Shown: in pieces, positions 1 through 7,844 of the stretch
Numbering within the stretch: the first letter of the stretch is position 1
Layout: each line of letters opens with the position of its first letter
DNA from: CAZALT01 sp964485515
GTDB taxonomy: Bacteria; Actinomycetota; Acidimicrobiia; Acidimicrobiales; Acidimicrobilacustridaceae
Direction of reading: 5' to 3'
DNA: 46,699 nt
Assembly: GCA_964485515.1 (NCBI GenBank)
Contig: CAZALT010000006.1
Span: 1 to 46,699 of the forward strand
Translations under genes and position numbers: made by a program
Notes under the pieces: model-generated
Seen by the model: only the letters and a program-made list of their open reading frames with translations
Databases searched by the model: none
What the model was told of the DNA's origin: nothing

Positions 1-3
1 CTC

Positions 4-984
4 GTGGCAGCTGTGACCGTCGAGAACATCACCAAGCGCTATGGCGACACCGAGGCGCTCCGAGGTGTGAGCTTCGAGGTCGAGCGAGCAACCGTGCTGG
101 GACTGCTCGGCCCCAATGGTGCGGGCAAGACCACGTCGGTGAAGGTGCTCACCACCCTCATCAAGCCCGACAGCGGTCGAGCCGTCGTCGACGGCATCGA
201 CGTGGTCGCCAACCCCAGAGACGTCCGGGCCCGCATCGGGCTCACCGGCCAGTACGCCGCGGTTGACGAGCGACTCACGGGGCGCGAGAGCCTCACCCAC
301 ATCGGGCGCCTGTTCCACCTGCCTCCCAAGGAGGCCAAGCAGCGCGGCGGCGAGCTGCTCGAGCGGTTCGACCTCGTCGGCGCCGGCGACCGTCCGGTGC
401 GGGGCTACTCGGGCGGCATGCGGCGTCGGCTCGACATCGCCATGAGCCTCATCTCGCGACCCGCCGTGCTCTTCCTCGACGAGCCCACCACAGGCCTCGA
501 TCCGCGGGCCCGCCAGTCCATGTGGGAGCTCATCGAGGAGCTGGTGCGCGACGGCACCACGACGCTGCTCACCACGCAGTACCTCGACGAGGCCGAGCGC
601 CTCGCCGACGAGATCGTGGTCATCGACAAGGGCCTCGTGATCGCGGCGGGCACCGCCGACGAGCTGAAGGACGCGAGCGGTGGCGACCGGGTGCAGATCA
701 CCCTCACCGACCCCGCCGACCTGGGCCGCGTCGGCGACATCGTTCGAGGTGGTGTCGACATCACCGGCCGTGAGCACGTCGACGAGTTCGAGCGCACCGT
801 CATCCTGCCGGTGCGCGACGCCGGCGGCATCGTGCCGGTCATCGTGCGGCTGCTCGACGACGAGAAGATCGGCGTGCACGACGTCGCCATCCGGCGTCCC
901 ACACTCGACGACGTCTTCCTCCAGCTCACGGGCCACACCGCCGAGTCCGACGATGAGACCAGCGAAGGAGGAGCTCGGCCATGA
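4..984 (+). CDS. ABC exporter ATP-binding protein, DrrA type
   Basis: This is the ATPase subunit of an ABC-2 type exporter of the daunorubicin-resistance (DrrA) family, 326 residues from a GTG start. It has Walker A GPNGAGKTT (residues 36-44), the signature YSGGM (about 135-139), Walker B LFLDEPTTGLDP (about 155-166) and the C-terminal regulatory extension of roughly 100 residues typical of DrrA. Its stop overlaps the ATG of the membrane subunit (ATGA), so the two are co-translated. Only three bases precede the GTG, so an earlier start outside the window cannot be excluded, although the N-terminus aligns well with the family. The substrate is unknown; lipids, antibiotics or glycolipids are typical of the family. 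Confidence 0.93.
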   Translation: MAAVTVENITKRYGDTEALRGVSFEVERATVLGLLGPNGAGKTTSVKVLTTLIKPDSGRAVVDGIDVVANPRDVRARIGLTGQYAAVDERLTGRESLTHIGRLFHLPPKEAKQRGGELLERFDLVGAGDRPVRGYSGGMRRRLDIAMSLISRPAVLFLDEPTTGLDPRARQSMWELIEELVRDGTTTLLTTQYLDEAERLADEIVVIDKGLVIAAGTADELKDASGGDRVQITLTDPADLGRVGDIVRGGVDITGREHVDEFERTVILPVRDAGGIVPVIVRLLDDEKIGVHDVAIRRPTLDDVFLQLTGHTAESDDETSEGGARP

Positions 985-1811
985 GCGACACACCCGACCC
1001 TGACGCCCGCGCCGCCACCCTCACCTACGACGTGCCCTCCGGCCCAGTGTGGATCTGGCGCGACAGCTGGACCGAGGCCACGCGCCACCTGCGTGCCGTC
1101 CCGCGCGATCCCGAGCTGCTGATCTTCGCCGCCATCCAGCCGATCATGTTCGTGCTGCTGTTCGCCTACGTGTTCGGCGGATCCATCAGCGTCCCGGGCT
1201 ACAGCGACTACAACCAGTACCTGATGCCGGGCATCTTCGCCCAGACCGTGCTCTTCGGCACGGCCTTCACCGGCGTCGGCATCGCCGAGGACCTGTCCAA
1301 GGGCATCATCGACCGGCTGCGCTCCTTGCCCATGTACCCGCCCGCGGTGCTCATCGGGCGGACGGTGTCCGACCTGATGCGGAACATGTTCACCTTCGTC
1401 GTCATGTTCGCCGTGGCCTACGCGGTGGGCTTCCGCATCGAGGGAGGCGTCGTCAACGCGCTGGCCGCCACGGTGCTGCTGTTCGCCTTCAGCTACGCCT
1501 TCACCTGGGTCCAGGCGTTCATCGGGTTGTCGGTGAAATCGGTCGAGGCCGCCAACTCCGCGGGCTTCATCTGGATGTTCCCGCTCACGTTCATCTCGTC
1601 TGCGTTCGTGTCCACCGAGACCATGCCCAGCTGGCTGCAGACGATCGCCGACGTCAACCCGTTCACGATCGTCACCAACGCCACGAGGGCGCTCTACAAC
1701 GGCAAGGACCCGGGCAACGACGTCTGGCTGTCGCTCATCTGGGCCGCGGGCATCACGGTGGTCTTCATGTTCCTGGCGGCTCGCAAGTTCTCGTCGTCCG
1801 CCCGTCGATAG
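981..1811 (+). CDS. ABC-2 type exporter permease, DrrB type
   Basis: This is the membrane partner of the preceding ATPase, 276 residues with about six hydrophobic segments and the ABC-2 family layout. A cytoplasmic N-terminus of about 45 residues is followed by a first helix (PIMFVLLFAYVFGG), then a loop with GIAEDLSKGIIDRLRSLPM, the family's conserved coupling-helix region. The start overlaps the upstream stop by 4 bp. A strong hairpin follows at 1859-1912, so the pair seems to form its own transcription unit, whose beginning may lie outside the window. Substrate unknown. Confidence 0.92.
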   Translation: MSDTPDPDARAATLTYDVPSGPVWIWRDSWTEATRHLRAVPRDPELLIFAAIQPIMFVLLFAYVFGGSISVPGYSDYNQYLMPGIFAQTVLFGTAFTGVGIAEDLSKGIIDRLRSLPMYPPAVLIGRTVSDLMRNMFTFVVMFAVAYAVGFRIEGGVVNALAATVLLFAFSYAFTWVQAFIGLSVKSVEAANSAGFIWMFPLTFISSAFVSTETMPSWLQTIADVNPFTIVTNATRALYNGKDPGNDVWLSLIWAAGITVVFMFLAARKFSSSARR

Positions 1812-1814
1812 CTG

Positions 1815-1842
1815 CCGTCACCCGTCACCCGTCACCCGTCAC
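1815..1842. repeat. heptamer tandem repeat (CCGTCAC x4)
   Basis: Four perfect head-to-tail copies of CCGTCAC lie directly after the permease stop codon, in the gap between two convergent genes. No coding or regulatory role is visible; slippage at a short repeat is the simplest explanation. Confidence 0.9.
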
Positions 1843-1858
1843 CGGACGACTCGCGACG

Positions 1859-1912
1859 GGTGCCTCGCCGAGGACCGGGCACGTCGTTGGGCCTGGTCCT
1901 CAGCGAGGCACC
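1859..1912. terminator. bidirectional hairpin terminator
   Basis: The arms GGTGCCTCGC / GCGAGGCACC (10 bp) continue after a one-base mismatch into GAGGACC / GGTCCTC (7 bp), leaving a loop of about 18 nt. The hairpin lies between the convergent permease and cysteine-dioxygenase-like genes. No clear T-run follows, which is common in GC-rich actinobacteria. Confidence 0.75.
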
Positions 1913-1937
1913 GTGGGGGTGGGGGCAAGGGGACGGC

Positions 1938-2531
1938 TCAGGAGCTCGAGGGTGCCTCGGTGTCGTCGTCGATTCCGCAGCCTCCCGCGTGGCGCGGCGG
2001 GCCGAGCGGCGGCGAGTACACGTTGACCGTCGTGGTCGTCGTGGACGAGGGGTTGTAGAGCAGGTGCGTGTCGGTCGCCCCGACGTGGCCCACGTCGCCG
2101 GCGTGCAGGCGATCGATCGGCACGACGGCCCGGTGGAGCCCGTCGGCGGGGGCCGAGAGGTCTTGGGTTGCCTCGAGCAGCTGGCCGCTCACGACGTGGA
2201 TGACGCCGACGGAGCCGTCGTGGTCGTGGGCTTCGGCAACCGCCGCGGGCCCCCAGTGCATGACCCACACGTCGTAGGCCTCGGTGACGAGCAGCGGGAT
2301 GCGCAGCAGCGTCCACGGCTCGAGAGGTCCCGACGGCTCGACGGTCTCGGCCAGACCCAGGGCGATGTCGGCGAGGATCGAGGTGTCGAGCGGGCCGACC
2401 GGCCGTTGCGATGGATGAAGACGACGCGACGTGCTCGCGGACGGCACACCCGAGGGGGAGGGTGTCGAAGTCTCGATGGTGGTGCCATCGGATCCTTCGA
2501 TGCGCTGTGCGGCGGGTCGGGTCGTCTTCAT
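1938..2531 (-). CDS. cysteine-dioxygenase-like cupin (thiol dioxygenase)
   Basis: This 197-residue cupin resembles cysteine dioxygenase type I. The presumed iron ligands are H102 and H104 (HDHDGS) and H156 (THLLYN). Their spacing (2 and 54 residues) equals that of rat CDO H86/H88/H140. A VYSPP motif (Tyr172) matches the conserved Tyr of the CDO active site. Family members oxidise cysteine or other small thiols (3-mercaptopropionate, for example) to sulfinates using O2 and Fe(II), in the cytoplasm. It is the first sulfur-related gene of the region. The ATG is supported by a leaderless promoter (TAGAGT 7 nt upstream). The exact thiol substrate cannot be read from the sequence, and the first 45 residues are probably disordered. 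Confidence 0.85.
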   Translation of the reverse strand: MKTTRPAAQRIEGSDGTTIETSTPSPSGVPSASTSRRLHPSQRPVGPLDTSILADIALGLAETVEPSGPLEPWTLLRIPLLVTEAYDVWVMHWGPAAVAEAHDHDGSVGVIHVVSGQLLEATQDLSAPADGLHRAVVPIDRLHAGDVGHVGATDTHLLYNPSSTTTTTVNVYSPPLGPPRHAGGCGIDDDTEAPSSS

Positions 2532-2538
2532 GGAGACG

Positions 2539-2568
2539 ACTCTACATATATCTGACTAATCAGATCAA
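2539..2568 (-). promoter_or_regulatory. leaderless promoter of the CDO-like gene
   Basis: On the minus strand TTGATC (2568-2563), an 18-nt spacer and TAGAGT (2544-2539) are followed by 7 nt and the ATG, so transcription should begin at or next to the start codon. The spacer contains the inverted repeat at 2550-2565. Confidence 0.65.
2550..2565. promoter_or_regulatory. operator-like inverted repeat in the CDO promoter
   Basis: ATCTGA-CTAA-TCAGAT is a perfect 6-bp inverted repeat lying between the -35 and -10 boxes, a position where a bound repressor would block RNA polymerase. Immediately next to it (2565-2574) is TCAACTTTAT, one of four related motifs in this sulfur region. Confidence 0.6.
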
Positions 2569-2643
2569 CTTTATAGAGAAAAGATCTGAGATCAGGCTCG
2601 GCGCGCTCCGAGCGTCGCTGCGGTTCGGTGCGTCACGGCTCGA

Positions 2644-3573
2644 TCAGGCCGACCGTGGGGCCGGAGCGGGGATGCGGTCCAGCGGCGAGTCGACCGGCCC
2701 GAACCGCTCGTTTCCGGTGTTCCAGTCCTGCGCCGCGCCGTCGACCTCGTCTCGCGAGCGGCCCACGAAGTTCCACGACATCACGAGGACCTCGTCGAAC
2801 GGCTCACCCCCGAGCACCAGCGCATGGGAGGATCCGCCGAGCTCGAGCTCGAGCATCGTGTGGCCGGCAGGAAGGTAGGCGAGCTCGCCCGGGGCGAGAT
2901 CGCGGCCGTCCACGCGCAGCGGTCCATCGACGACCAGCACGCCGTGCTCGAAGGTCGGGTCGATCGGGACGTGGGCGGGGCCCGCCCGGTGGGCATCGAC
3001 GGCCAAGCCGACGAGCGGGGTGTCGGTGCGCGCGGGCGACGTGAGGTCGCCGAGCGTGCCGGACGCCACGGTGATGTCGGCCGCTCCGATGCGGGTGGTC
3101 GGGAGCTCGGCGTGGTGCTCGAAGGCCGGCGGCCCGTTGCGCGTGCCGTCGGGGAGCGCGACCCACAGCTGCGCACCGAGCGTGACGCCGGCCCGCCCGG
3201 CAGAGTTCTCCTCGGAGTGGGCGATGCCACGACCGGCGGTCATCAAGTTGAGCTGGCCCGGACGCAGGAGCTGTTCGGAGCCGAGGCTGTCGCGGTGCAG
3301 CGCCTCGCCCCGGACGAGCCACGTCACGGTCTGCAGGCCGATGTGGGGGTGCGGGCCGATCTCGATGCCGTGGGTGTCGTCGGCCGGGGTCGGCCCGTAC
3401 TGGTCGATGAAGCACCACGCCCCGATCGTCCGCCGGGCCCGACGGGGGAGGAGGCGACGGACCTCGAGTCCTCCGACGTCGGCGATCGTGCCGGGGATCA
3501 GCTCCATCGCCGTCGTGGACGGGCGGCGGGCCGCGTCGTCTCCTGGTGCGTCAGTGCTCGGTGCGTTGCTCAC
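2644..3573 (-). CDS. pirin family cupin protein
   Basis: This is a 309-residue bicupin of the pirin family. The metal-binding set of human pirin (H56, H58, H101, E103) has clear equivalents here: H75 and H77 in GPHPHIGLQTVTW, and H119 and E121 in RGIAHSEE. Bacterial pirins such as E. coli YhhW oxidise quercetin, while others act as redox-sensitive partners; the substrate here is unknown. The start is GTG with no clear Shine-Dalgarno. It lies between two sulfur-metabolism genes on the same strand, but that does not prove a role in sulfur metabolism. Confidence 0.9.
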   Translation of the reverse strand: MSNAPSTDAPGDDAARRPSTTAMELIPGTIADVGGLEVRRLLPRRARRTIGAWCFIDQYGPTPADDTHGIEIGPHPHIGLQTVTWLVRGEALHRDSLGSEQLLRPGQLNLMTAGRGIAHSEENSAGRAGVTLGAQLWVALPDGTRNGPPAFEHHAELPTTRIGAADITVASGTLGDLTSPARTDTPLVGLAVDAHRAGPAHVPIDPTFEHGVLVVDGPLRVDGRDLAPGELAYLPAGHTMLELELGGSSHALVLGGEPFDEVLVMSWNFVGRSRDEVDGAAQDWNTGNERFGPVDSPLDRIPAPAPRSA

Positions 3574-3606
3574 GGGACCAGTGTGCCCGTCGCTCGATCA
3601 TCTCCG

Positions 3607-3655
3607 TCGATGACGCTCAGTCGATGACGCTCAGTCGATGACGCTCAGTCGATGA
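3607..3655. repeat. 14-bp tandem repeat at the sulfatase 3' end
   Basis: Three perfect copies of TCGATGACGCTCAG (3607-3648) and a partial fourth run through the sulfatase stop codon (minus strand, TGA at 3647-3645). The repeat duplicates the final codons and the stop, so the real stop is simply the first one read. Confidence 0.9.
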
Positions 3656-5933
3656 GGTCGGGCAGGGTGACCGGCTCGGCATCGTCTCCGAGGTGGACCT
3701 CGACGGGGCCGATGTCGCCGGTGAAGCGGAACGGGGCCTCGTAGGCCTGGCTCACGGGCGACCCGATGTCGCCGCCGATCTCGAAGCCGGCACCCAAGGT
3801 GATGGCAAGGGTCTTGACAGGATCGGTGCGCGCCACCTCGACGCCGTCGACCCGCAGGCTGAACCGCCCCGCGAGGGCGGCGGTCTTCGTGAAGGTGAGG
3901 TCGATGGTGGTCTTGCCCACAGGGAGGTCGTCGTCGTGGGTGAGACGGATGCGATCACCGAAGCGGTTGTGCTCGAGCACGGCCCGGTTGGCCTCGACGT
4001 AGAGCACGTACCCGCCGCTGACCGTTCCCTGTCGGACGAGGACACCGCGATCGGAGGGCGCGTCGCGGTCGATGGGTACCGAGATGCGATACGAGCGGTT
4101 CGCGATGTTGGGCACGTTGACGCCTGGCACGCGGGTGGTGCCGGGGTGGAAGGTGAGATCGGTGAGCAGGCGGGGGTTGCCGGGAGGGCCGGGCAGCCCG
4201 AAGCGCTCGAACAGTCGGTCGTCGATGGGCAGCACCCCGTACTGCTCGGCCAGCTCCCACCACCGCTCGGCGAGCCCGCCGACCAGATCGGGCCGTTCGG
4301 CCGCGAGGTCGTGGGTCTCGGAGAAGTCCTCGGCCAGGTGGTAGAGCTCCCACACGTCGTCCTCGTATGGTGTGCCCGGGGCGTGGAAGGTCACCGCCTT
4401 CCAGCCGTCGCGGTAGATGGCGCGGTGGCCGCCCATCTCGAAGTGCTGCTCGGTGCGCGTCGACGGCGCGTCGGCTCGGTCGAAGGTGTAGGCGAGGCTC
4501 GTGCCGTGGATCGGAAGCTGCTCGATGCCCTGGAAGGTCGACGGTGCGGAGAGTCCGGCGAGCTCGAGGATGGTGGGTGTGATGTCGATCGCGTGGTGGA
4601 ACTGCGAACGGATCCCGCCGCCGTCCTCGATGCCGTTGGGCCAGTGGATGATGAGCGGGTCGCGCACACCGCCGCCGTGCGTGTTGCCCTTGTAGCGCTT
4701 GAGCGGGGTGTTCGACACCTGGGCCCATCCCCATGGGTAGGCGGGGTGGACCGTGGGGCCACCGATGGCGTCGAGCTGCTGGAGTCCCTGGTCGATGTCG
4801 GTCGGCTGGAGGTTGAACAGCCGACTGAAGTGGAGGTACCCGGTCGGACCCCCTTCCTGGCTGGCGCCGTTGTCGGAGAGCAGGACGATGATCGTGTCGT
4901 CGAGCGCGTCGGCGTCGCGGAGGAAGTCGACGAAGCGACCGAGCTGCTCGTCGGTGTGCTCGATGACCGCGGCGTAGGCCTCCTGGAGGCGTACGGCGAA
5001 GGTGCGTTCGTCGTCGGAGAGGTCGTCCCAGGCCGGGACCCCGAGGTTCAGCGGTGGGAGCTCGGCGTGGTCGGGGACGATGCCGAGCTGCTTCTGGCGG
5101 GCGAAGCGCTCGGTTCGGTGGACGTCCCAGCCGCGATCGAACCGACCGCGCTGGCGGTCGATGTGCGCTCGGGGGGCTTGCAGCGGCCAGTGCGCCGCGC
5201 CGAAGGCGAGGTAGTGGAAGAACGGCTTGTCGGGGGCGAGGGCGAGGTGGTCGGCGAGGACGGTGATCGACTCGTCGACCAGGTCGACGGTGAGGTGGTA
5301 GCCGTCCTCGGGGCGGGCCGGGGGGTCGACGAGGGTGTTGTCGCGGGCGAGCTCGGGGAAGAACTGATCGGTCGCGCCGCCGAGGAACCCGTAGAAGCGC
5401 TCGAAGCCCTTGGCGAGCGGCCAGTTGTCGAAGGGCCCGACCTGGGTCTGCTCGTGCGGGGGAGCGAGGTGCCACTTGCCGACGGCCGAGGTGGAGTAGC
5501 CCGCGTCGCGCAGGATCTGGGGCAACGTCGCGGCTGCGGGGGTGACCCGACTGCGGGTGTTCGAGAAGCCCGCGTCCCACTCGGCCACGATCGACATGCC
5601 CACGCTGTGGTGGTTGCGTCCGGTGAGCAGCGCAGCCCGGGTCGGCGAGCAGAGCGTGGTGGTGTGGAACTGGCTGTAGCGCAGGCCACCCGCGGCGAGC
5701 GAGTCGATCGTCGGGGTCGACAGCTCGGAGCCATACGAGCCGAAGTCGGCGAACCCGACGTCGTCGAGCACCACGATGACCACGTTCGGCACGCCGCGGC
5801 GGGGGCGCTTGGCCTCGGGCCACCAGGGCGTCGATTCGGCAACGGTGCGGGCGACCGTGCCTTCGAACCCGGGTTCGCCGACCGCGTGGGGTCCGGACTG
5901 GTCGGGTCGTGGTCGCTGGGGGGTCTCGCTCAC
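3645..5933 (-). CDS. cytoplasmic type I arylsulfatase (AtsA-like)
   Basis: This formylglycine-dependent sulfatase hydrolyses organic sulfate esters to alcohol or phenol plus sulfate. From the GTG at 5933 it has 762 residues. Calcium-site aspartates occur in VVLDDVG (about D57, D58), and CSPTRAALLTGR carries the nucleophilic Cys (about C95), which must be converted to formylglycine. GKWHL and a C-terminal beta domain complete the family pattern. No signal peptide is visible, so it should be cytoplasmic, like the large mycobacterial AtsA-type enzymes. A TTG six codons upstream is an alternative start, but GAGAG stands 9 nt before the GTG. No formylglycine-generating enzyme is in the window. The neighbouring arylsulfotransferase-like gene and IclR regulator point to use of aryl sulfates. 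Confidence 0.92.
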   Translation of the reverse strand: MSETPQRPRPDQSGPHAVGEPGFEGTVARTVAESTPWWPEAKRPRRGVPNVVIVVLDDVGFADFGSYGSELSTPTIDSLAAGGLRYSQFHTTTLCSPTRAALLTGRNHHSVGMSIVAEWDAGFSNTRSRVTPAAATLPQILRDAGYSTSAVGKWHLAPPHEQTQVGPFDNWPLAKGFERFYGFLGGATDQFFPELARDNTLVDPPARPEDGYHLTVDLVDESITVLADHLALAPDKPFFHYLAFGAAHWPLQAPRAHIDRQRGRFDRGWDVHRTERFARQKQLGIVPDHAELPPLNLGVPAWDDLSDDERTFAVRLQEAYAAVIEHTDEQLGRFVDFLRDADALDDTIIVLLSDNGASQEGGPTGYLHFSRLFNLQPTDIDQGLQQLDAIGGPTVHPAYPWGWAQVSNTPLKRYKGNTHGGGVRDPLIIHWPNGIEDGGGIRSQFHHAIDITPTILELAGLSAPSTFQGIEQLPIHGTSLAYTFDRADAPSTRTEQHFEMGGHRAIYRDGWKAVTFHAPGTPYEDDVWELYHLAEDFSETHDLAAERPDLVGGLAERWWELAEQYGVLPIDDRLFERFGLPGPPGNPRLLTDLTFHPGTTRVPGVNVPNIANRSYRISVPIDRDAPSDRGVLVRQGTVSGGYVLYVEANRAVLEHNRFGDRIRLTHDDDLPVGKTTIDLTFTKTAALAGRFSLRVDGVEVARTDPVKTLAITLGAGFEIGGDIGSPVSQAYEAPFRFTGDIGPVEVHLGDDAEPVTLPDLID

Positions 5934-5954
5934 GGGGGCCTGCTCTCGCAATAG

Positions 5955-5980
5955 ATGATGTTTCAGATCGGATTTATCTG
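5955..5980. promoter_or_regulatory. operator-like motif upstream of the sulfatase
   Basis: CAGAT-N7-ATCTG (5964-5980) is an inverted repeat about 30 bp upstream of the sulfatase GTG. It contains GATCGGATTTA (5966-5976), which recurs exactly at 9387-9397 in the promoter of the first flavoprotein gene. Both copies are preceded at short distance by ATGATG. Confidence 0.6.
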
Positions 5981-6041
5981 GATTGGGCAGATGTTGACCT
6001 CCGATCGCCCCGGCGTCAACCCTCTCGACGAAACGCGTCGA

Positions 6042-6821
6042 TCAGAACGCGGAGCCCAGCCGACTCGAGATCGCGGTGGCAGAGGCGCGCAGGAGCGGGG
6101 CAATCGACTTGATGTGCGCATCGGTCATGCGCACCGTGGGGCCCTGGATGGCGATGGCGGCACGTGCGGGTTGGCGACCGGGAACCGCAGCCGCGATGGT
6201 GCGCACGCCCTGCTCGCGCTCTTCGTCGTTCAGGGCCCACCCCTGCTCGCGTGACCGGATGAGGTCGGCTTTGAACGCGGCGCGCGAGGTGATCGTCTTC
6301 GGTGTGAAGCGGCTGAGGCCCGGAAGGGATCGGACCTCAGCGGTGAGGTCGGTGCTCGAGGCGAGGATGGCTTTGCCCATGGCCGAGGCGTGAGCGGGAA
6401 CCCGCGTGCCGACCACCTGGTCGAAGCGGAGTCGGTTCGACGACGACACGCAGATGAGCACGGTGACGAACGGGCCGTCGAGCACGCCCAGGTTGACGGA
6501 CTCGCCGGTCTCGACGGCGAGATCATCGAGGATCTCCCGGGCGGCGGCGAGTCCGGTCGTCGCCGCGGCGCGTGCCCCCAGGGACACGAGGCGAGGGCCG
6601 AACCCGTAGCGCTCGGTCGTCGGATCCTGGAAGAGGATCGATGCATCGCAGAGGGCACGAGCGATGCGATGGGTCGTGCTCGGCGACAGGTCGGTCACGA
6701 GCGCGAGCTCGGTGAGCGACATGGCGTCGTCGCCCTGTTCGAGCGCGCCGAGGATGGCCAGCGCCCGTTCGACCGCCTGCGTGCCGGTACGTGGTGCATT
6801 GGCATTGGCATCCTTCGTCAC
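6042..6821 (-). CDS. IclR family transcriptional regulator
   Basis: The 259-residue protein has an N-terminal winged helix-turn-helix (QAVERALAILGALEQ ... LSLTEL-type, STTHRIARAL) at about residues 15-75 and a C-terminal IclR effector domain (about 85-255) with the family signature around FTPKTITSRAAF and GWALNDEEREQGVRTIAAAV. IclR regulators sense small organic acids or aromatics and act as repressors or activators. It lies between the sulfatase and the hydratase and is the only regulator in the sulfur region, so it is the best candidate to bind the shared motifs there (inference). The GTG start follows TAGGTT by 6 nt, which indicates a leaderless mRNA. Confidence 0.93.
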   Translation of the reverse strand: MTKDANANAPRTGTQAVERALAILGALEQGDDAMSLTELALVTDLSPSTTHRIARALCDASILFQDPTTERYGFGPRLVSLGARAAATTGLAAAREILDDLAVETGESVNLGVLDGPFVTVLICVSSSNRLRFDQVVGTRVPAHASAMGKAILASSTDLTAEVRSLPGLSRFTPKTITSRAAFKADLIRSREQGWALNDEEREQGVRTIAAAVPGRQPARAAIAIQGPTVRMTDAHIKSIAPLLRASATAISSRLGSAF

Positions 6822-6827
6822 GGCAGC

Positions 6828-6833
6828 AACCTA
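6828..6833 (-). promoter_or_regulatory. -10 element of the IclR gene, leaderless type
   Basis: TAGGTT on the minus strand is separated from the GTG start by exactly 6 nt (GCTGCC). No Shine-Dalgarno and no good -35 box are visible. Confidence 0.5.
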
Positions 6834-6856
6834 CTGCCACGACCCCTCGGTGGAGC

Positions 6857-7714
6857 TCAGTGGTCGGGGTCGGCGAAGACGGGTTCACGCCCTTCGGTGT
6901 AGGCCAGGATGCCCTCGGAGCGATCGGGGTGGACGACCGACCGCCAGTGCTCGTCCATCATGATCTCGATCGCCTGCTCGACCGGCTGGCCCTGTCCCAG
7001 CTTCACGGCGCGTTTGACCGATTGCACGGCGGTCGGGGAGTTCCTCGCGATCTTCTCCGCGATGGTGAGCGCCGCGGCCAAGAGCTCGGTTCCGGGGTGG
7101 ATCTCGTTGACCATGCCGAGGCGGTGCGCCTCGTGCGCGGTGATCGGGTCGCCGGTCATCAGGAGCTGCAACGCCTTCGGCGGGGGGAGGAGGCGGGGGA
7201 GGAAGACCGGTGATCCACCCCCTGCAGAGAGGCCGAGCATGGCTTCGGGCTGCCCGAACACCGCGTCCTCGGAGGCGATGATGAAGTCCGTGCTGCTTGC
7301 GATCTCGCTGCCGCCGCCGTAGGCCATGCCGCGGACCGCGCTGAAGATGGGTTTGCGGAACTGGCGCAACGTGTAGAGGGCCCGATCGAAGATCTGGCGC
7401 TGGCGCAGCCACTCCTCCTTCGTCATCTTCTTGCGCTCGTACAGGTCGCCACCCACCGAGAAGGCCCGGTCGCCGGCCCCCGTGAGCACGACCACGCGCA
7501 CGGAGGGGCGGGCGGCGATGGTCTCGAGGACGTCGATGAGCTGCGATGCCAGCCGCGTGGTGATCGCGTTGTCGGCGTGGGGGCGGTTCAGCGTGACGAT
7601 CGCAACCTGTCCGTCCGACACGTGATCGGTGAGCACCAGCTGATCGGGCTCGTCCACCTCGAGGGGCGGTCGGTACCCCAGTCGCTTCATGCGCGTGTCG
7701 TGGGTCGTGCTCAT
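6857..7714 (-). CDS. enoyl-CoA hydratase/isomerase (crotonase family)
   Basis: This crotonase-fold protein of 285 residues is counted from the ATG at 7714, which has AGAGG 8 nt upstream. A GTG three codons earlier is possible. The oxyanion-hole loops are present (FSVGGDL and GMAYGGGSE), and both catalytic glutamates of hydratases appear to be kept (GGGSEIASS and FGQPEAMLGL). Such enzymes hydrate, isomerise or cleave CoA thioesters in the cytoplasm. It is divergent from the arylsulfotransferase-like gene. In this setting it might degrade the carbon skeleton left after desulfation, but no CoA ligase is nearby, so the substrate is unknown. Confidence 0.88.
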   Translation of the reverse strand: MSTTHDTRMKRLGYRPPLEVDEPDQLVLTDHVSDGQVAIVTLNRPHADNAITTRLASQLIDVLETIAARPSVRVVVLTGAGDRAFSVGGDLYERKKMTKEEWLRQRQIFDRALYTLRQFRKPIFSAVRGMAYGGGSEIASSTDFIIASEDAVFGQPEAMLGLSAGGGSPVFLPRLLPPPKALQLLMTGDPITAHEAHRLGMVNEIHPGTELLAAALTIAEKIARNSPTAVQSVKRAVKLGQGQPVEQAIEIMMDEHWRSVVHPDRSEGILAYTEGREPVFADPDH

Positions 7715-7769
7715 CTGCTCCACCTCTGCTCGTGGCGACCACGGGGATGTGAGTCGTCCAGGGTCCCTA

Positions 7770-7823
7770 TTGCGGAATGAATATCCACGATATAGAAAAC
7801 CCGACCAAGTAAGTCGACTTTAA
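7770..7823. promoter_or_regulatory. divergent promoter region, hydratase / arylsulfotransferase
   Basis: This AT-rich block lies in the 130-bp divergent gap. TTGCGG (7770-7775) and TATAGA or TAGAAA (7791-7798) could serve the plus-strand gene. The 10-bp palindrome AAGTCGACTT (7811-7820) overlaps TCGACTTTAA (7814-7823), which resembles the motifs at 2565, 5968 and 9389. Promoter assignments are tentative. Confidence 0.45.
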
Positions 7824-7844
7824 CTCCAACGAAGGAGATCCCCC

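Noticed and set aside
3693..5954. 753-codon open frame antisense to the sulfatase
   Set aside because: Its translation is Val/Gly/Glu-rich without any domain. High GC content opens frames opposite real genes, and the sulfatase on the other strand has all catalytic motifs.
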